A stretch of DNA of 64,000 nucleotides from Niabella ginsenosidivorans. Its GTDB lineage: Bacteria; Bacteroidota; Bacteroidia; Chitinophagales; Chitinophagaceae. Position numbers and translations under genes: made by a program. Below, piece after piece: positions 24,937 through 34,051 of this stretch. The notes below the pieces were generated by a model. The model saw nothing but the letters and a program-made list of their open reading frames with translations, did not search any database and was not told the origin of the DNA. Within the stretch, counting starts at the first letter, position 1, and each line of letters starts with the position of its first letter. The DNA lies in contig NZ_CP015772.1 in NCBI RefSeq assembly GCF_001654455.1, forward strand, positions 2,480,001 to 2,544,000. Direction: 5' to 3'.

Positions 24937-27699
24937 TTACAATTGCAAACTGCCTCCAATCGTTATGCTTACCGGTATATAATTATACAATCCTACGGTC
25001 TGTGCGCCTTCGCCGTTTGAAATTTTATACGCTTTCGGTTTCATATTCAATACATTGAAAGCGCTTACAGACAGCCTTATTTTTTTATTTATTTCTTTAG
25101 CCACCCGCATATTAAAAGTCCAGAAACCTTTTGAGGGAATAATATTTTTTTCTGCATCATCCTTCTCCGCATCCTTTCTTAAATAAATAAAATCATCACT
25201 ACGTGCCTCTTCGGGCGTCAATGGAATGTATTCCCCGGTATATAAAGTATATCCAACAGGATAAATATTTTGCGCATCCCATCGACCTTTTAATAATGGC
25301 TGATAATCAGCTATAATACTTACAACAAAACCAATACGGGGAATATGTGTAACTGAACCAAAATTGATTACCGAACTGCGGGACACCTTTTGTTTACTCA
25401 GATATGTAACATACACGGCTCCATAACGGGCATAAGCCGCATCAGAAGCTACCTGCGTGACAGTAGGATTCCCGTCTTTATACTCAGAAACCGTATATCC
25501 GCCATTCACTGAGAGGGAAGTAGCAATGACAGGAATGATTTTGGATTGAAATGAGAACTGAATCCCATAATCAACAGAGTGTAACCCGTTATTCATCCGG
25601 GTTCTGCTCAGGTCCCAAATTTTACCGGATGCCCCGGTTGGAAAATAGGTCAGCGTACTGTCTGCATTTATCTTATAATCATAAATGGGTACTGTAACAG
25701 GTATAAATTCATTGAAGGTATTGAACCCATCCTTATTATCCTTGTAATAAGCAAAAACAGAGGCGGTACCAATTTTGGAAGACGTATAGTTAATACCCTG
25801 CTCAAACTGATAAGTGACCGCATTTTTCAGGCTTCTGTTCTCTGCCGGTACCTTTTGAGTGTATACCAGGTATAAGCTGCTTTTTATATAACCGGTGTAC
25901 AGGTTTAACAAAGGTATATCAAAATAGGTAGGTGAAGGATACAGGTGTGCTAAAGAGGGGGCTTTATATGTTATGCCATAAGCGCTGCTTATGCTCAGGT
26001 TTTTATTGATCGTATAGTTAAAAGAAATCCTGGGCTGGGGCATCAGTCTGTTGTTCTGAGTATTTAGCCTGAAACCGGCACCCAGGTTAAACCGTTTGGT
26101 AAACAGCCTGCCTCTGATATTATCCTGAAAATAGACAGAAAAATTATTTTCAAACTGCACACTATCCTCATAATTAAAAGGACGTTCATTTTGATTTGCC
26201 TGATTCACCCATCTGGGCGTATTGGGGTTTACAATATTTCCCTGGCCTTTATTACCGGAAGCATTAAATGAGAGACCAAAAGACAACTGGTGCTTCAGCC
26301 CCAATGTTGACAGCTGCTTTGATTGCATATCCATATTGATACTATATGAAATAGGCTTACCATCTATCTGTTCTACTGCCAGATACTGACCGGGAATAAA
26401 GTAACCTTCATAGACGCCGGTTGTATCTTTGTATCCTATCCCTTTGGGAGATTGATTCATTAAATACTGGTTATAGGAATCCTGCTGTCCAACAGAATAG
26501 TTTAACGCCAGGGATGCGTTATCTAAAAAACGTTTATTGAAACTGAAAGTGGTGTTATTGCTGAGTCTTATGCTTCTTCTTTTTGAATAGCTCATTACCC
26601 TTGCATCATCATCGGGGTCTTGCTTGATATCATCAAAATTTGATGAGGCCGTTATTGTAAACGAGTTCCGGATATTATCAGTGATATTTTTTGTCCACTT
26701 GATGCTTACATTAATATTATCATAGGTTTTTAGCTGATCCCGGGGATCATCGTTGCTGTTGGTATACCCTACGCTAAAATTTAATGCGCCTGCTTTTTTA
26801 CCCAGATCAAAACCCCTGGACAAAGAAAAACTGCTGGATCCCCCATTGATATTTGTATTAAAGCTGTAAGGCGTTTTACCGGCTTTGGTTGTTATCAGTA
26901 TTGCGCCATTTGTAAAATCGCCATACCTTGATGAACCAATGCCCTGGATAATTTCTATGCTGGCAATGTTGGACATAGGAATATCTCTCAGATCAAAGCC
27001 ATTATAGGTAACATCTGATGCCGGTTTTCCCTGCGCATTCAACGCGGAACCTCCAAATCCACGGGAAGATAATCCACGCGATTGCATATCTGTTTCATTA
27101 CTGATGCGGATGCCATCGATAAAAATGGCGATGCCAAAAGAATTATTAACGGCACTAAAACCATCCGCAGCTGTCCTTAATGTAATGGTTTGAGGTGTCT
27201 GTAGATTCGGCGGCTGCGTTTTCTTACCAGGTAATGCATTTATTATATCCGCCAGAGAAAATGCCTGCAACTGCCGTATGGCCTCTTCATCAAACACGAT
27301 TGATGAAGCAGAATTCTGGTTTTTAACTACGCTTGTTACAACAACATTATTAAGGGTTAAACTCAGGTTTTGTAATATTATTTTTAAAATAAGCGGATAA
27401 TTTTCGCGCCTTACAATTACTGTTTCGGCAGCTTTATTTATAAAGGAAGCCTGCAGCTCAATACTGTCGTAATTCAGCAGCGTTGCCGGAAACTCAAACT
27501 CACCTTTTGCGTTGGTGTTACGTGAAGCTATTTCAACATTATCGACGCTTAGCTTTACTGTTGCAAATTGTATGGGTTTTCCCTGTGTATCTTCCACTAC
27601 TCCTTGTAAACCATTGCCATTCTGCGCATTCACTCCTGAAACTGCACTTGCTGTAATTAAAAGCCAGATACAGAAATATTTAGCGATAGTTTTGCCCAT
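24937..27699 (-). CDS. TonB-dependent outer-membrane receptor
   Basis: 920 residues. Signal peptide (YFCIWLLITASAVSGVNAQ), CarboxypepD_reg-like domain (GLQGVVEDTQGKPIQFATVK, about 30-115), plug domain (LNNVVVTSVVKNQNSAS, LADIINALPGKK, SIEIIQGIGSSRYGDFTNGA) and a 22-strand barrel ending YNYIPVSITIGGSLQL. Unlike SusC proteins it has no SusD partner and is of receptor rather than SusC length (~1000). The ligand is unknown; siderophore, haem, cobalamin, metal or peptide are all possible. First gene of the TBDR-DUF4876-DUF6850-CCP operon. Confidence 0.94.
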   Translation of the reverse strand: MGKTIAKYFCIWLLITASAVSGVNAQNGNGLQGVVEDTQGKPIQFATVKLSVDNVEIASRNTNAKGEFEFPATLLNYDSIELQASFINKAAETVIVRRENYPLILKIILQNLSLTLNNVVVTSVVKNQNSASSIVFDEEAIRQLQAFSLADIINALPGKKTQPPNLQTPQTITLRTAADGFSAVNNSFGIAIFIDGIRISNETDMQSRGLSSRGFGGSALNAQGKPASDVTYNGFDLRDIPMSNIASIEIIQGIGSSRYGDFTNGAILITTKAGKTPYSFNTNINGGSSSFSLSRGFDLGKKAGALNFSVGYTNSNDDPRDQLKTYDNINVSIKWTKNITDNIRNSFTITASSNFDDIKQDPDDDARVMSYSKRRSIRLSNNTTFSFNKRFLDNASLALNYSVGQQDSYNQYLMNQSPKGIGYKDTTGVYEGYFIPGQYLAVEQIDGKPISYSINMDMQSKQLSTLGLKHQLSFGLSFNASGNKGQGNIVNPNTPRWVNQANQNERPFNYEDSVQFENNFSVYFQDNIRGRLFTKRFNLGAGFRLNTQNNRLMPQPRISFNYTINKNLSISSAYGITYKAPSLAHLYPSPTYFDIPLLNLYTGYIKSSLYLVYTQKVPAENRSLKNAVTYQFEQGINYTSSKIGTASVFAYYKDNKDGFNTFNEFIPVTVPIYDYKINADSTLTYFPTGASGKIWDLSRTRMNNGLHSVDYGIQFSFQSKIIPVIATSLSVNGGYTVSEYKDGNPTVTQVASDAAYARYGAVYVTYLSKQKVSRSSVINFGSVTHIPRIGFVVSIIADYQPLLKGRWDAQNIYPVGYTLYTGEYIPLTPEEARSDDFIYLRKDAEKDDAEKNIIPSKGFWTFNMRVAKEINKKIRLSVSAFNVLNMKPKAYKISNGEGAQTVGLYNYIPVSITIGGSLQL

Positions 27700-27709
27700 T
27701 TTCAGAACG

Positions 27710-27717
27710 CAAAAGTA
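27710..27717 (-). promoter_or_regulatory. Candidate -7 element of the TBDR operon
   Basis: The minus strand reads TACTTTTG, a perfect TAnnTTTG, ending 11 bases from the receptor ATG at 27699. This would leave a leader of about five bases. There is no clear -33 TTG. No Fur-box-like palindrome was recognised in the 180-base gap upstream of 27699. Confidence 0.35.
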
Positions 27718-27879
27718 CCCTACCTTTTCACTTTGTATTTACGAAATGCGGAAAAATTTGTAGCAGGGTGGAATATTAATTGCGGGTGCGCCAATGTTTA
27801 TCAACCACACCTTTATTGTTATGGCTTTTAGCTTTTTTCTGCAAATTTCTTATTGGACTGGCGTTAAGCGCCCGGCTCT

Positions 27880-30800
27880 TTATTCATCTGCATCGCCCAG
27901 CTGAAAATTGAGCTGCGGCTTGTTGGGATCAAGATCTACTTTTTCCGGTGTTGTTCCAAAGCGGGCTACATTATTCCCCGGCGTACGGTCAATAAGTTTT
28001 AAATATGGGTCAATACCTGCCTTTACCGGTTGCTGATGAACAGTAAATATAAATGTCTGCTCCGGCTGAACCATTTTTATCCGTTGTAGTATCAATGGAT
28101 TTTCATTTCCGTTTGCCTTCTTTTCTGCAAATACACCGATATCCATATAATCATTTACCGCGGCCCTTTTTTGCTTACCCACGCTGTCTGCATAAAACTT
28201 TGCAGACCCGACGGTGAGCGTTACTTTATAGCTACCGTCCGGCAGCTTTTTATAATCCAGGGCCTTTACATAATTTTCATAGATCGTTATTTTCTCAAAC
28301 AGGTCGCTGACCAGGTATTGCAGGCTGTCCGGGGTTGCTTTTTTTAAATCATTCACCAATTCAACGGAATTGGTATATAAAGGTCCGTAATATCGGTTCT
28401 TATTAATATAAGCCCTCAGTGCATTGTTCAATGCCTCTTCTCCTATAAAGTCCTTAAGCGCGTACAGGACCACGCTTCCTTTATTATAATGAATATACTG
28501 TTGGTTCTCACAAAGCATCAGCGGTAGCTCCCCTTTTCCTTCCAGGGTGCGGCCCCGCAAATAATGATCCATTTCCCTTTTCAGGAACCGGCGCATACCA
28601 TCTTTACCATATTCCTTTTCCATAACCATCAGAGCGCTGTACTGGCTCATGGTTTCGCTCATGAGCACGCTGCCCTGCACATCGCCGCCAATTACCTGGT
28701 GCGCCCACCATTGATGCGCTACTTCATGAGCTGTTACATAAAAAGGCAGGTCTATCTTTCCGGGGCCTTCTTTTACTTTTAAAATAAAACCGATATCTTC
28801 TGAATAAGGAATGGTGTTTGGGAATGACTGCGCATATTGCCGGTAGCGCGGAAATTCTATGATGCGCACCTGCCGGTGCTGGTAAGGCCCGAAGTTTTTT
28901 GTATAATAATCCAGCGATCTTTTCACACTTTTGATCATCCGGTCCAGGTTGTATTCATGGCCCTGCTGGTAGCAGATCTCAATAGCCACACCGTTCCAAT
29001 GATCTTTTTTTACCCGGTAGGCAGCGCTGAGGAAGGAGTAAAAATTCAGAATGGGGCTGTCCATCCGGTACTGGTAATAATGCCGCCCTCCGGCTTTCCA
29101 TTCTTTTTGCAGGTAACCGGGCGCAAGGGCGATCTGGCCCTCATCGGTACTGACAGTCGCTTCAAAACGGATCCAGTCTGCATCATGAGAAATATAATTA
29201 TACCTCCTTGCCAAAGTATCATCTACTTTTGCCATACGGGCTTTGGGCGGAAGCCCATAATCTTTGCGGGCCTTGTTCTCACCCAGTTCCAGCCTTGGGT
29301 CGTACCCAATCATCGGGAACAATGCATTGCTGATAAAAGTACCGTTGCTGACCACTTCTGAATGGATCCGGTCCAATAACCCGCGCGGGCTGTATACTAC
29401 ATCAAATCTATACACGATACTATCTCCCGGCTGAAGCGGCTGCTGTAAACGGAACAATTGCACGCCGTATTCCTGATCATTTGAAATAAGGGTTGCCGGA
29501 ACCTGCAGCCAGGATTTTAAAAAACGGAACCTGCTTTTTTTGCCGGCTTCGTATTTTATATAAACAGTGTCGATGGGTTGACCTATTTTATTCTTTAATG
29601 TATAAAGGCCGCGGGCATGAAAACTTTTAGACTTTGTAAACAACTCCACATCAACAGTAACCGATACGATCCTGGGCTGCGCCATCCCTTCATATCTTTT
29701 ATAACGCTTTTCAAATGCTGCCTGCAGCCCCTGCTGCACTTTGGGAGTGGATGCATCCTGCAGAATGTTCTGCTGATAAAAAATAAAGGCGCCGGTTCCT
29801 GCCGTAATCAATACCAATAGCGCCAATAATAGCCGGAAGCGAAATGTATTTGCTTCTTTTGACAGTCGCCATCTTGCCTTCAGCGATCTTTCTTTTCCGC
29901 GGGGGTACAATAAAATACCCAACATGCACAAAAGCCCGGTCATCCCCATCCAGTAAACACGGAAAAAGGGCCAGTTGATAAAATCGCCTCCGAAACCATT
30001 CATATCAGAATACGGTCTCATATCGCCGTTGCCATTAAAATCATAAAGATCCCCATTCCATTGCAAGAAAGAAAAAACGATCGGGAGCAACAGGATGGGA
30101 ACCAGTGAAAGAAAGAAACCAAGGTACTTGTCGGTAGTAAAGCACTGGATGGCCAGACAGGCACCTATAATTACGATTCCTTCAAAAAAATCCCGGATCA
30201 CGGCAACCACATACTGCCAGAGATCAACCGTACCGGATCCGGCATACAGCTGAAGCAGTATTCCCGTAAGCGCTGCTATGGCATAAAGCACCAACAGGAC
30301 GAGCGATAAAGCCATGAGCCGGGACAGGAATAACAGGGAATTGCTTACCGGCGTTACACCGATGAGTTCATCCATTTTTGTTTCCTTATTCCTCCATATA
30401 ACAGTGCCTGCTGAAAAGATAAGAAAGATCATTCCAAAGAACGGAAAGATGCCCATCACCATAGAAACGATCGTATGCGTAACCAGGTAGGTAGGCGCAT
30501 CTGAGAACAGATCATTCAAGCGGACGGTGAGCACCAGCATGCCCAGGCACAATAAAAGAATGATAAAGAAAAAAGGCTTTTTCAGGGCCTTCCGGAATTC
30601 AAACCGGGTAAGGTGCAGGAGGCGCACCCACCGGCTGTTGCCCGAAAGGTTCTGCATAACCTTGGGGAGCCTGTCATATTTTTTTGCGGGATCAGCATTC
30701 CAATCTGCTTCGCTGGCCCTTTTGAAAAAACGCAGCGGCTGCAGGTATTGTGAAAAGTTAAACCCGGTATACCCTACTATACAAATAACAACAGCAACAC

Positions 30801-31560
30801 CGATCCACAGCAGGCGGTTATAAAGCAATACACCGGTAAGCGGGATCAGGTTATTATTTTTTTCCTGTGGTGTCCAGTAGGCGGTTATATAACGAAAAGC
30901 TTTTTCACCCAACGGATCAAGCATTGCAGCAAGCATTTTATGATCCATATCTTCTCCAATGGCACCGGATGCCACAAGAACCACCATAAAAATGATCGCA
31001 AATATATAGGAGGCCATGGTGCTCCTGAGAAAGGTGGTCAGCGAAAAAAAGATCGTACCCAGCAATATGATATTAGGCAGGGTAAATAACAAAAAGGGCT
31101 GCAAATAATTCATCAGCTTAAAAGGCCCTACGCCGGGCTTCCCCACGCATAACAATGTGCCGGTAAGATATCCCAGGGCCAGACCGGAAAATACAAATAC
31201 AGCTACCGCCAGCGAACCGGACAGGCGCCCCCAGAAATAACCGGCTTTTGAAATGGGTTTTGTAAAGAACAGCGGATATATGTTGTACTGATAATCTTTC
31301 TGAATGGCTGTGCCTGCAATTGAAATAAGAATAATGCATACCAGTATGCTGAAAATATTGCCACCGGTGCCAATGAGCACGCCGGCTACGGATGCAGCAG
31401 AATTAATGGTAACGTTACTGTCTGATTTTGCAGTAGCAAAGAAGCCGCCGCTTGCCAGCCCAATCAGCAGTGTCAGTAGGAACAGGATCCCAAAATAAAT
31501 ATAGGTAGCCGGTTTCTTAAAGCCGGTCTTTAGTTCAAAGGAGCAGATTTCTTTAAACAT
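27880..31560 (-). CDS. ABC-2 permease fused to an M1-family aminopeptidase
   Basis: 1226 residues in one chain. The first ~580 residues hold about twelve transmembrane helices of ABC-2 type (two sets, beginning FYFG-like LLFLLTLLIGLASGGFF and FFFIILLLCLGMLVLTV). The remaining ~640 are an exported M1 metallopeptidase domain with zinc motif HEVAHQWWAHQ (about residue 948) and the third ligand Glu in LMSETMSQYSALM, here 19 residues after the motif. The partner ATPase starts six bases upstream. The family is known in Bacteroidota as 'ABC transporter permease/M1 aminopeptidase'; whether it transports the peptides it cleaves is not established. Confidence 0.93.
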   Translation of the reverse strand: MFKEICSFELKTGFKKPATYIYFGILFLLTLLIGLASGGFFATAKSDSNVTINSAASVAGVLIGTGGNIFSILVCIILISIAGTAIQKDYQYNIYPLFFTKPISKAGYFWGRLSGSLAVAVFVFSGLALGYLTGTLLCVGKPGVGPFKLMNYLQPFLLFTLPNIILLGTIFFSLTTFLRSTMASYIFAIIFMVVLVASGAIGEDMDHKMLAAMLDPLGEKAFRYITAYWTPQEKNNNLIPLTGVLLYNRLLWIGVAVVICIVGYTGFNFSQYLQPLRFFKRASEADWNADPAKKYDRLPKVMQNLSGNSRWVRLLHLTRFEFRKALKKPFFFIILLLCLGMLVLTVRLNDLFSDAPTYLVTHTIVSMVMGIFPFFGMIFLIFSAGTVIWRNKETKMDELIGVTPVSNSLLFLSRLMALSLVLLVLYAIAALTGILLQLYAGSGTVDLWQYVVAVIRDFFEGIVIIGACLAIQCFTTDKYLGFFLSLVPILLLPIVFSFLQWNGDLYDFNGNGDMRPYSDMNGFGGDFINWPFFRVYWMGMTGLLCMLGILLYPRGKERSLKARWRLSKEANTFRFRLLLALLVLITAGTGAFIFYQQNILQDASTPKVQQGLQAAFEKRYKRYEGMAQPRIVSVTVDVELFTKSKSFHARGLYTLKNKIGQPIDTVYIKYEAGKKSRFRFLKSWLQVPATLISNDQEYGVQLFRLQQPLQPGDSIVYRFDVVYSPRGLLDRIHSEVVSNGTFISNALFPMIGYDPRLELGENKARKDYGLPPKARMAKVDDTLARRYNYISHDADWIRFEATVSTDEGQIALAPGYLQKEWKAGGRHYYQYRMDSPILNFYSFLSAAYRVKKDHWNGVAIEICYQQGHEYNLDRMIKSVKRSLDYYTKNFGPYQHRQVRIIEFPRYRQYAQSFPNTIPYSEDIGFILKVKEGPGKIDLPFYVTAHEVAHQWWAHQVIGGDVQGSVLMSETMSQYSALMVMEKEYGKDGMRRFLKREMDHYLRGRTLEGKGELPLMLCENQQYIHYNKGSVVLYALKDFIGEEALNNALRAYINKNRYYGPLYTNSVELVNDLKKATPDSLQYLVSDLFEKITIYENYVKALDYKKLPDGSYKVTLTVGSAKFYADSVGKQKRAAVNDYMDIGVFAEKKANGNENPLILQRIKMVQPEQTFIFTVHQQPVKAGIDPYLKLIDRTPGNNVARFGTTPEKVDLDPNKPQLNFQLGDADE

Positions 31561-31566
31561 AGCAGC

Positions 31567-32436
31567 TTAGTTGGTGGCAATGGTTGAAAAATATACGTCT
31601 TCCAGCCCGGCCGTTACCGGATCAAAACCCTCTTCCGGCCGGTCATCCGACAATACATGGATAATGAGCTTCCCTTCTGAAATGTATTGCGAGATCACTT
31701 TGAATTGTTCCATATATTGTTTCAATGCCGTTTTTTCAATCACCTTCCGCCATATCCTTCCCTGGAAGGCTTCTACTGTTTTTGCAGGCGTTCCCTCCAG
31801 CAATATCCTTCCCTTATTCATTACCACCATTTTATTACAAAGCGTTCTCACATCTTCCACAATATGGGTGGAAAGAATCACAATCACCTGCTCGCCGATC
31901 TCGCTTAAAATATTATAAAAGCGATTGCGCTCCATGGGATCCAGACCCGCGGTAGGCTCATCAACGATCACCAGCCGCGGATTCCCCAGCAGGGCCTGTG
32001 CTATTCCAAAACGCTGGCGCATGCCACCGGAATATTCGCTCAGGTTCCGCCTGCGGGTTTCATATAAATTGGTCTGCTGCAGTAATGCGTCTACTATATC
32101 ATTACGTTCCGCCCTGTCAGTAATGCCTTTTAATACCGCAAAATGATGCAAAAGATCCAGCGCAGTCACCCGCGGGTAAAAACCAAAATCCTGAGGCAAA
32201 TAGCCCAATACCTTTCTTAACGCAGCTTTTTGGTTCAGTACATCAATATCGCCCAAATGAATACTGCCGCTGTCCGGATCCTGTAGTGTGGCGATGGTAC
32301 GCATCAGGGTGCTCTTTCCGGCGCCGTTGGGCCCTAAAAGACCAAACATACCCTTGTCAATGGTAAGATGGATATTCTCAAGCGCTTTTAATGTGCCCCT
32401 GTAGGTTTTACTTAAATTGCGGATCTGTAGTTGCAT
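31567..32436 (-). CDS. ABC transporter ATP-binding protein (partner of the M1 fusion)
   Basis: 289 residues. Walker A LLGPNGAGKSTLM (about 33-45), Q-loop in LGYLPQDFGFYP, signature YSGGMRQRFGIAQAL, Walker B LVIVDEPTAGLD and switch His in LSTHIVEDV. This is a DrrA/CcmA-type subunit that energises ABC-2 permeases. Its stop is six bases from the start of the permease-peptidase fusion, so they form a two-gene operon. The extra ~60 C-terminal residues (QFKVISQYISEGKLIIHVL) form a small regulatory domain seen in related exporters. Confidence 0.95.
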   Translation of the reverse strand: MQLQIRNLSKTYRGTLKALENIHLTIDKGMFGLLGPNGAGKSTLMRTIATLQDPDSGSIHLGDIDVLNQKAALRKVLGYLPQDFGFYPRVTALDLLHHFAVLKGITDRAERNDIVDALLQQTNLYETRRRNLSEYSGGMRQRFGIAQALLGNPRLVIVDEPTAGLDPMERNRFYNILSEIGEQVIVILSTHIVEDVRTLCNKMVVMNKGRILLEGTPAKTVEAFQGRIWRKVIEKTALKQYMEQFKVISQYISEGKLIIHVLSDDRPEEGFDPVTAGLEDVYFSTIATN

Positions 32437-32532
32437 CGGTCAGTTATTTTTTAGCTTTTCCGTAAAATAACTGAAAAAAATGAAAGCGCCTTAAAGATTT
32501 AGAAAAACAGGATACCTTTACAAAAAATTGAA

Positions 32533-32814
32533 ATGGCTGAATATTCTATGGGCGAAGCGTTGAATGAGTTTTTAAATAAAAGCCGGATAAAAGGAGATAT
32601 CCAGGCTTTGCGCATTGATGCCATATGGGAGGAGATCATGGGAAAAACAATTGCGCGTTATACAGATAAACTACAGATCATCGGAGAAAGGCTGATCATC
32701 TCCACTACTGTTGCCCCGCTGAAAAATGAACTGCTTTACCAGCGCGATAAGATCATCCGCCGGGTAAACGAGGCATTGGGACAAAACGTAATCAAAGAAG
32801 TGGTTATAAAATAA
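32533..32814 (+). CDS. DUF721 domain-containing protein (DciA-like)
   Basis: 93 residues. MGEALNEFLNKSRIKGDIQA, WEEIMGKTIARYTDK and LIISTTVAPLKNELLYQRDKI are DUF721 features. The domain occurs in DciA, the ancestral loader of the replicative helicase, and bacteria lacking DnaC often carry it; the family assignment is firm, the helicase role here is inference. It is divergent from the ABC ATPase. TACCTTTA at 32513-32520, one mismatch from the -7 consensus, lies just before the ATG. Confidence 0.9.
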   Translation: MAEYSMGEALNEFLNKSRIKGDIQALRIDAIWEEIMGKTIARYTDKLQIIGERLIISTTVAPLKNELLYQRDKIIRRVNEALGQNVIKEVVIK

Positions 32815-32848
32815 CTATTACGGCCAGTGGCTTATAAGCGATGCTCTG

Positions 32849-33895
32849 CTATCTCCGCACCCTTGGATCAAACACCCCGTACAGGACATCGGCAACAATA
32901 TTCATAAGCACAAAAAACGCAGCAGAGATCAGCACCGAGCCCATTACCACCGGGTAGTCCAGTTTGTCCAGGGCATCTACGGTAACCTTCCCGATCCCCT
33001 GCCATCCAAAAATATATTCCACAAAGAAAGCCCCGGCCAGCAGCTCGGCAAACCAGCCGGTAACCGCGGTTATAACAGGGTTCAATGCATTTTTTAAAGC
33101 ATGCTTCCAGATGACGGCCCGTTTCTTCAGTCCCTTGGCATAGGCCGTGCGGATATAATCCTGGTCCAGCACATCCAGCATGGAACTTCTTGTAAGCTGG
33201 GTAATGATGGCCAGCGGGCGGATGCCCAATGTAAGGGCTGGAAGGATCAGGTTCTTCAGCGTCAGTGTCCTATGCCCCGTTACCGGATCAATATCAAACC
33301 AGTTGCCTGTAATATGCAAACCGGTGTATTTGGTCAGCACAAACCCGAAGACATAGGCAATAATGATCCCCATAAAAAAGGACGGGGCAGAAATGCCTAC
33401 GATACTTGAAAAGATGGCTGTTGTGTCCAGCCAGGAGTTTTGCCGCACCGCAGCCACCACACCCAGGGGAATGCCGGCCGCTACTGCGAATGCCATTGCG
33501 GCGATCGTCAGCAGGATCGTTCCAGGCAATGCTTCCATCAGGATGCTTCCCACATTGCGTTTTGTCTGGTAAGAACGCCGGAGGTAAGGGATTTTAAACG
33601 CCAGTTTTTTTTCACCACCGATAAAAATCCCCTTCAGCCCTTTGGAGGCGATCTCCTCTTTATTGTGAATGGCAATGGGAGAAACATCGTTGATATAAAG
33701 CACAAACTGTTTCCATTTTGGCTGATCCAGGTATAATTCTTTGCGGATATTTTCCTGCGTTTTTTTATCGCCGGTCTGCCCCATTATGAGGCGCGATGGA
33801 TCGCCGAAACCCTGGAACAGGAAGAACACCAGCATGACCACACCGGCCATTACCAGTATGCTGTACCCGATCTTTTTTAAGATATACTGAATCAA
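32849..33895 (-). CDS. DppB/OppB-type ABC transporter permease
   Basis: 348 residues with six transmembrane helices. MIQYILKKIGYSILVMAGVVM is the usual first helix. The BPD transport motif is LAIITQLTRSSMLDVLDQDYIRTAYAKGLK (EAA loop), followed by ALKNALNPVITAVTGWFAEL and VEYIFGWQGIGK. The start is a TTG; no ATG occurs before the first helix. An insert of about 80 residues (PIAIHNKEEIASKGLKGIFI) between helices 1 and 2 is common in Bacteroidota members. DppC, binding protein and ATPases are not in the window, so the gene is separated from the rest of its transporter. Confidence 0.92.
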   Translation of the reverse strand: MIQYILKKIGYSILVMAGVVMLVFFLFQGFGDPSRLIMGQTGDKKTQENIRKELYLDQPKWKQFVLYINDVSPIAIHNKEEIASKGLKGIFIGGEKKLAFKIPYLRRSYQTKRNVGSILMEALPGTILLTIAAMAFAVAAGIPLGVVAAVRQNSWLDTTAIFSSIVGISAPSFFMGIIIAYVFGFVLTKYTGLHITGNWFDIDPVTGHRTLTLKNLILPALTLGIRPLAIITQLTRSSMLDVLDQDYIRTAYAKGLKKRAVIWKHALKNALNPVITAVTGWFAELLAGAFFVEYIFGWQGIGKVTVDALDKLDYPVVMGSVLISAAFFVLMNIVADVLYGVFDPRVRR

Positions 33896-34051
33896 TGTCT
33901 TTAATTTATTGAGCTGTTATATCTGTTAAATGATTAATTTAATATGCTCCCGCTGAATACGCTGATTGCTCATTTACCGTTCTGCAAAAATCTGTGCTCC
34001 TGATTTCCGGAACTGCGGGAATTCCACCGGATGTTTAAAGCTAACCTCCAT

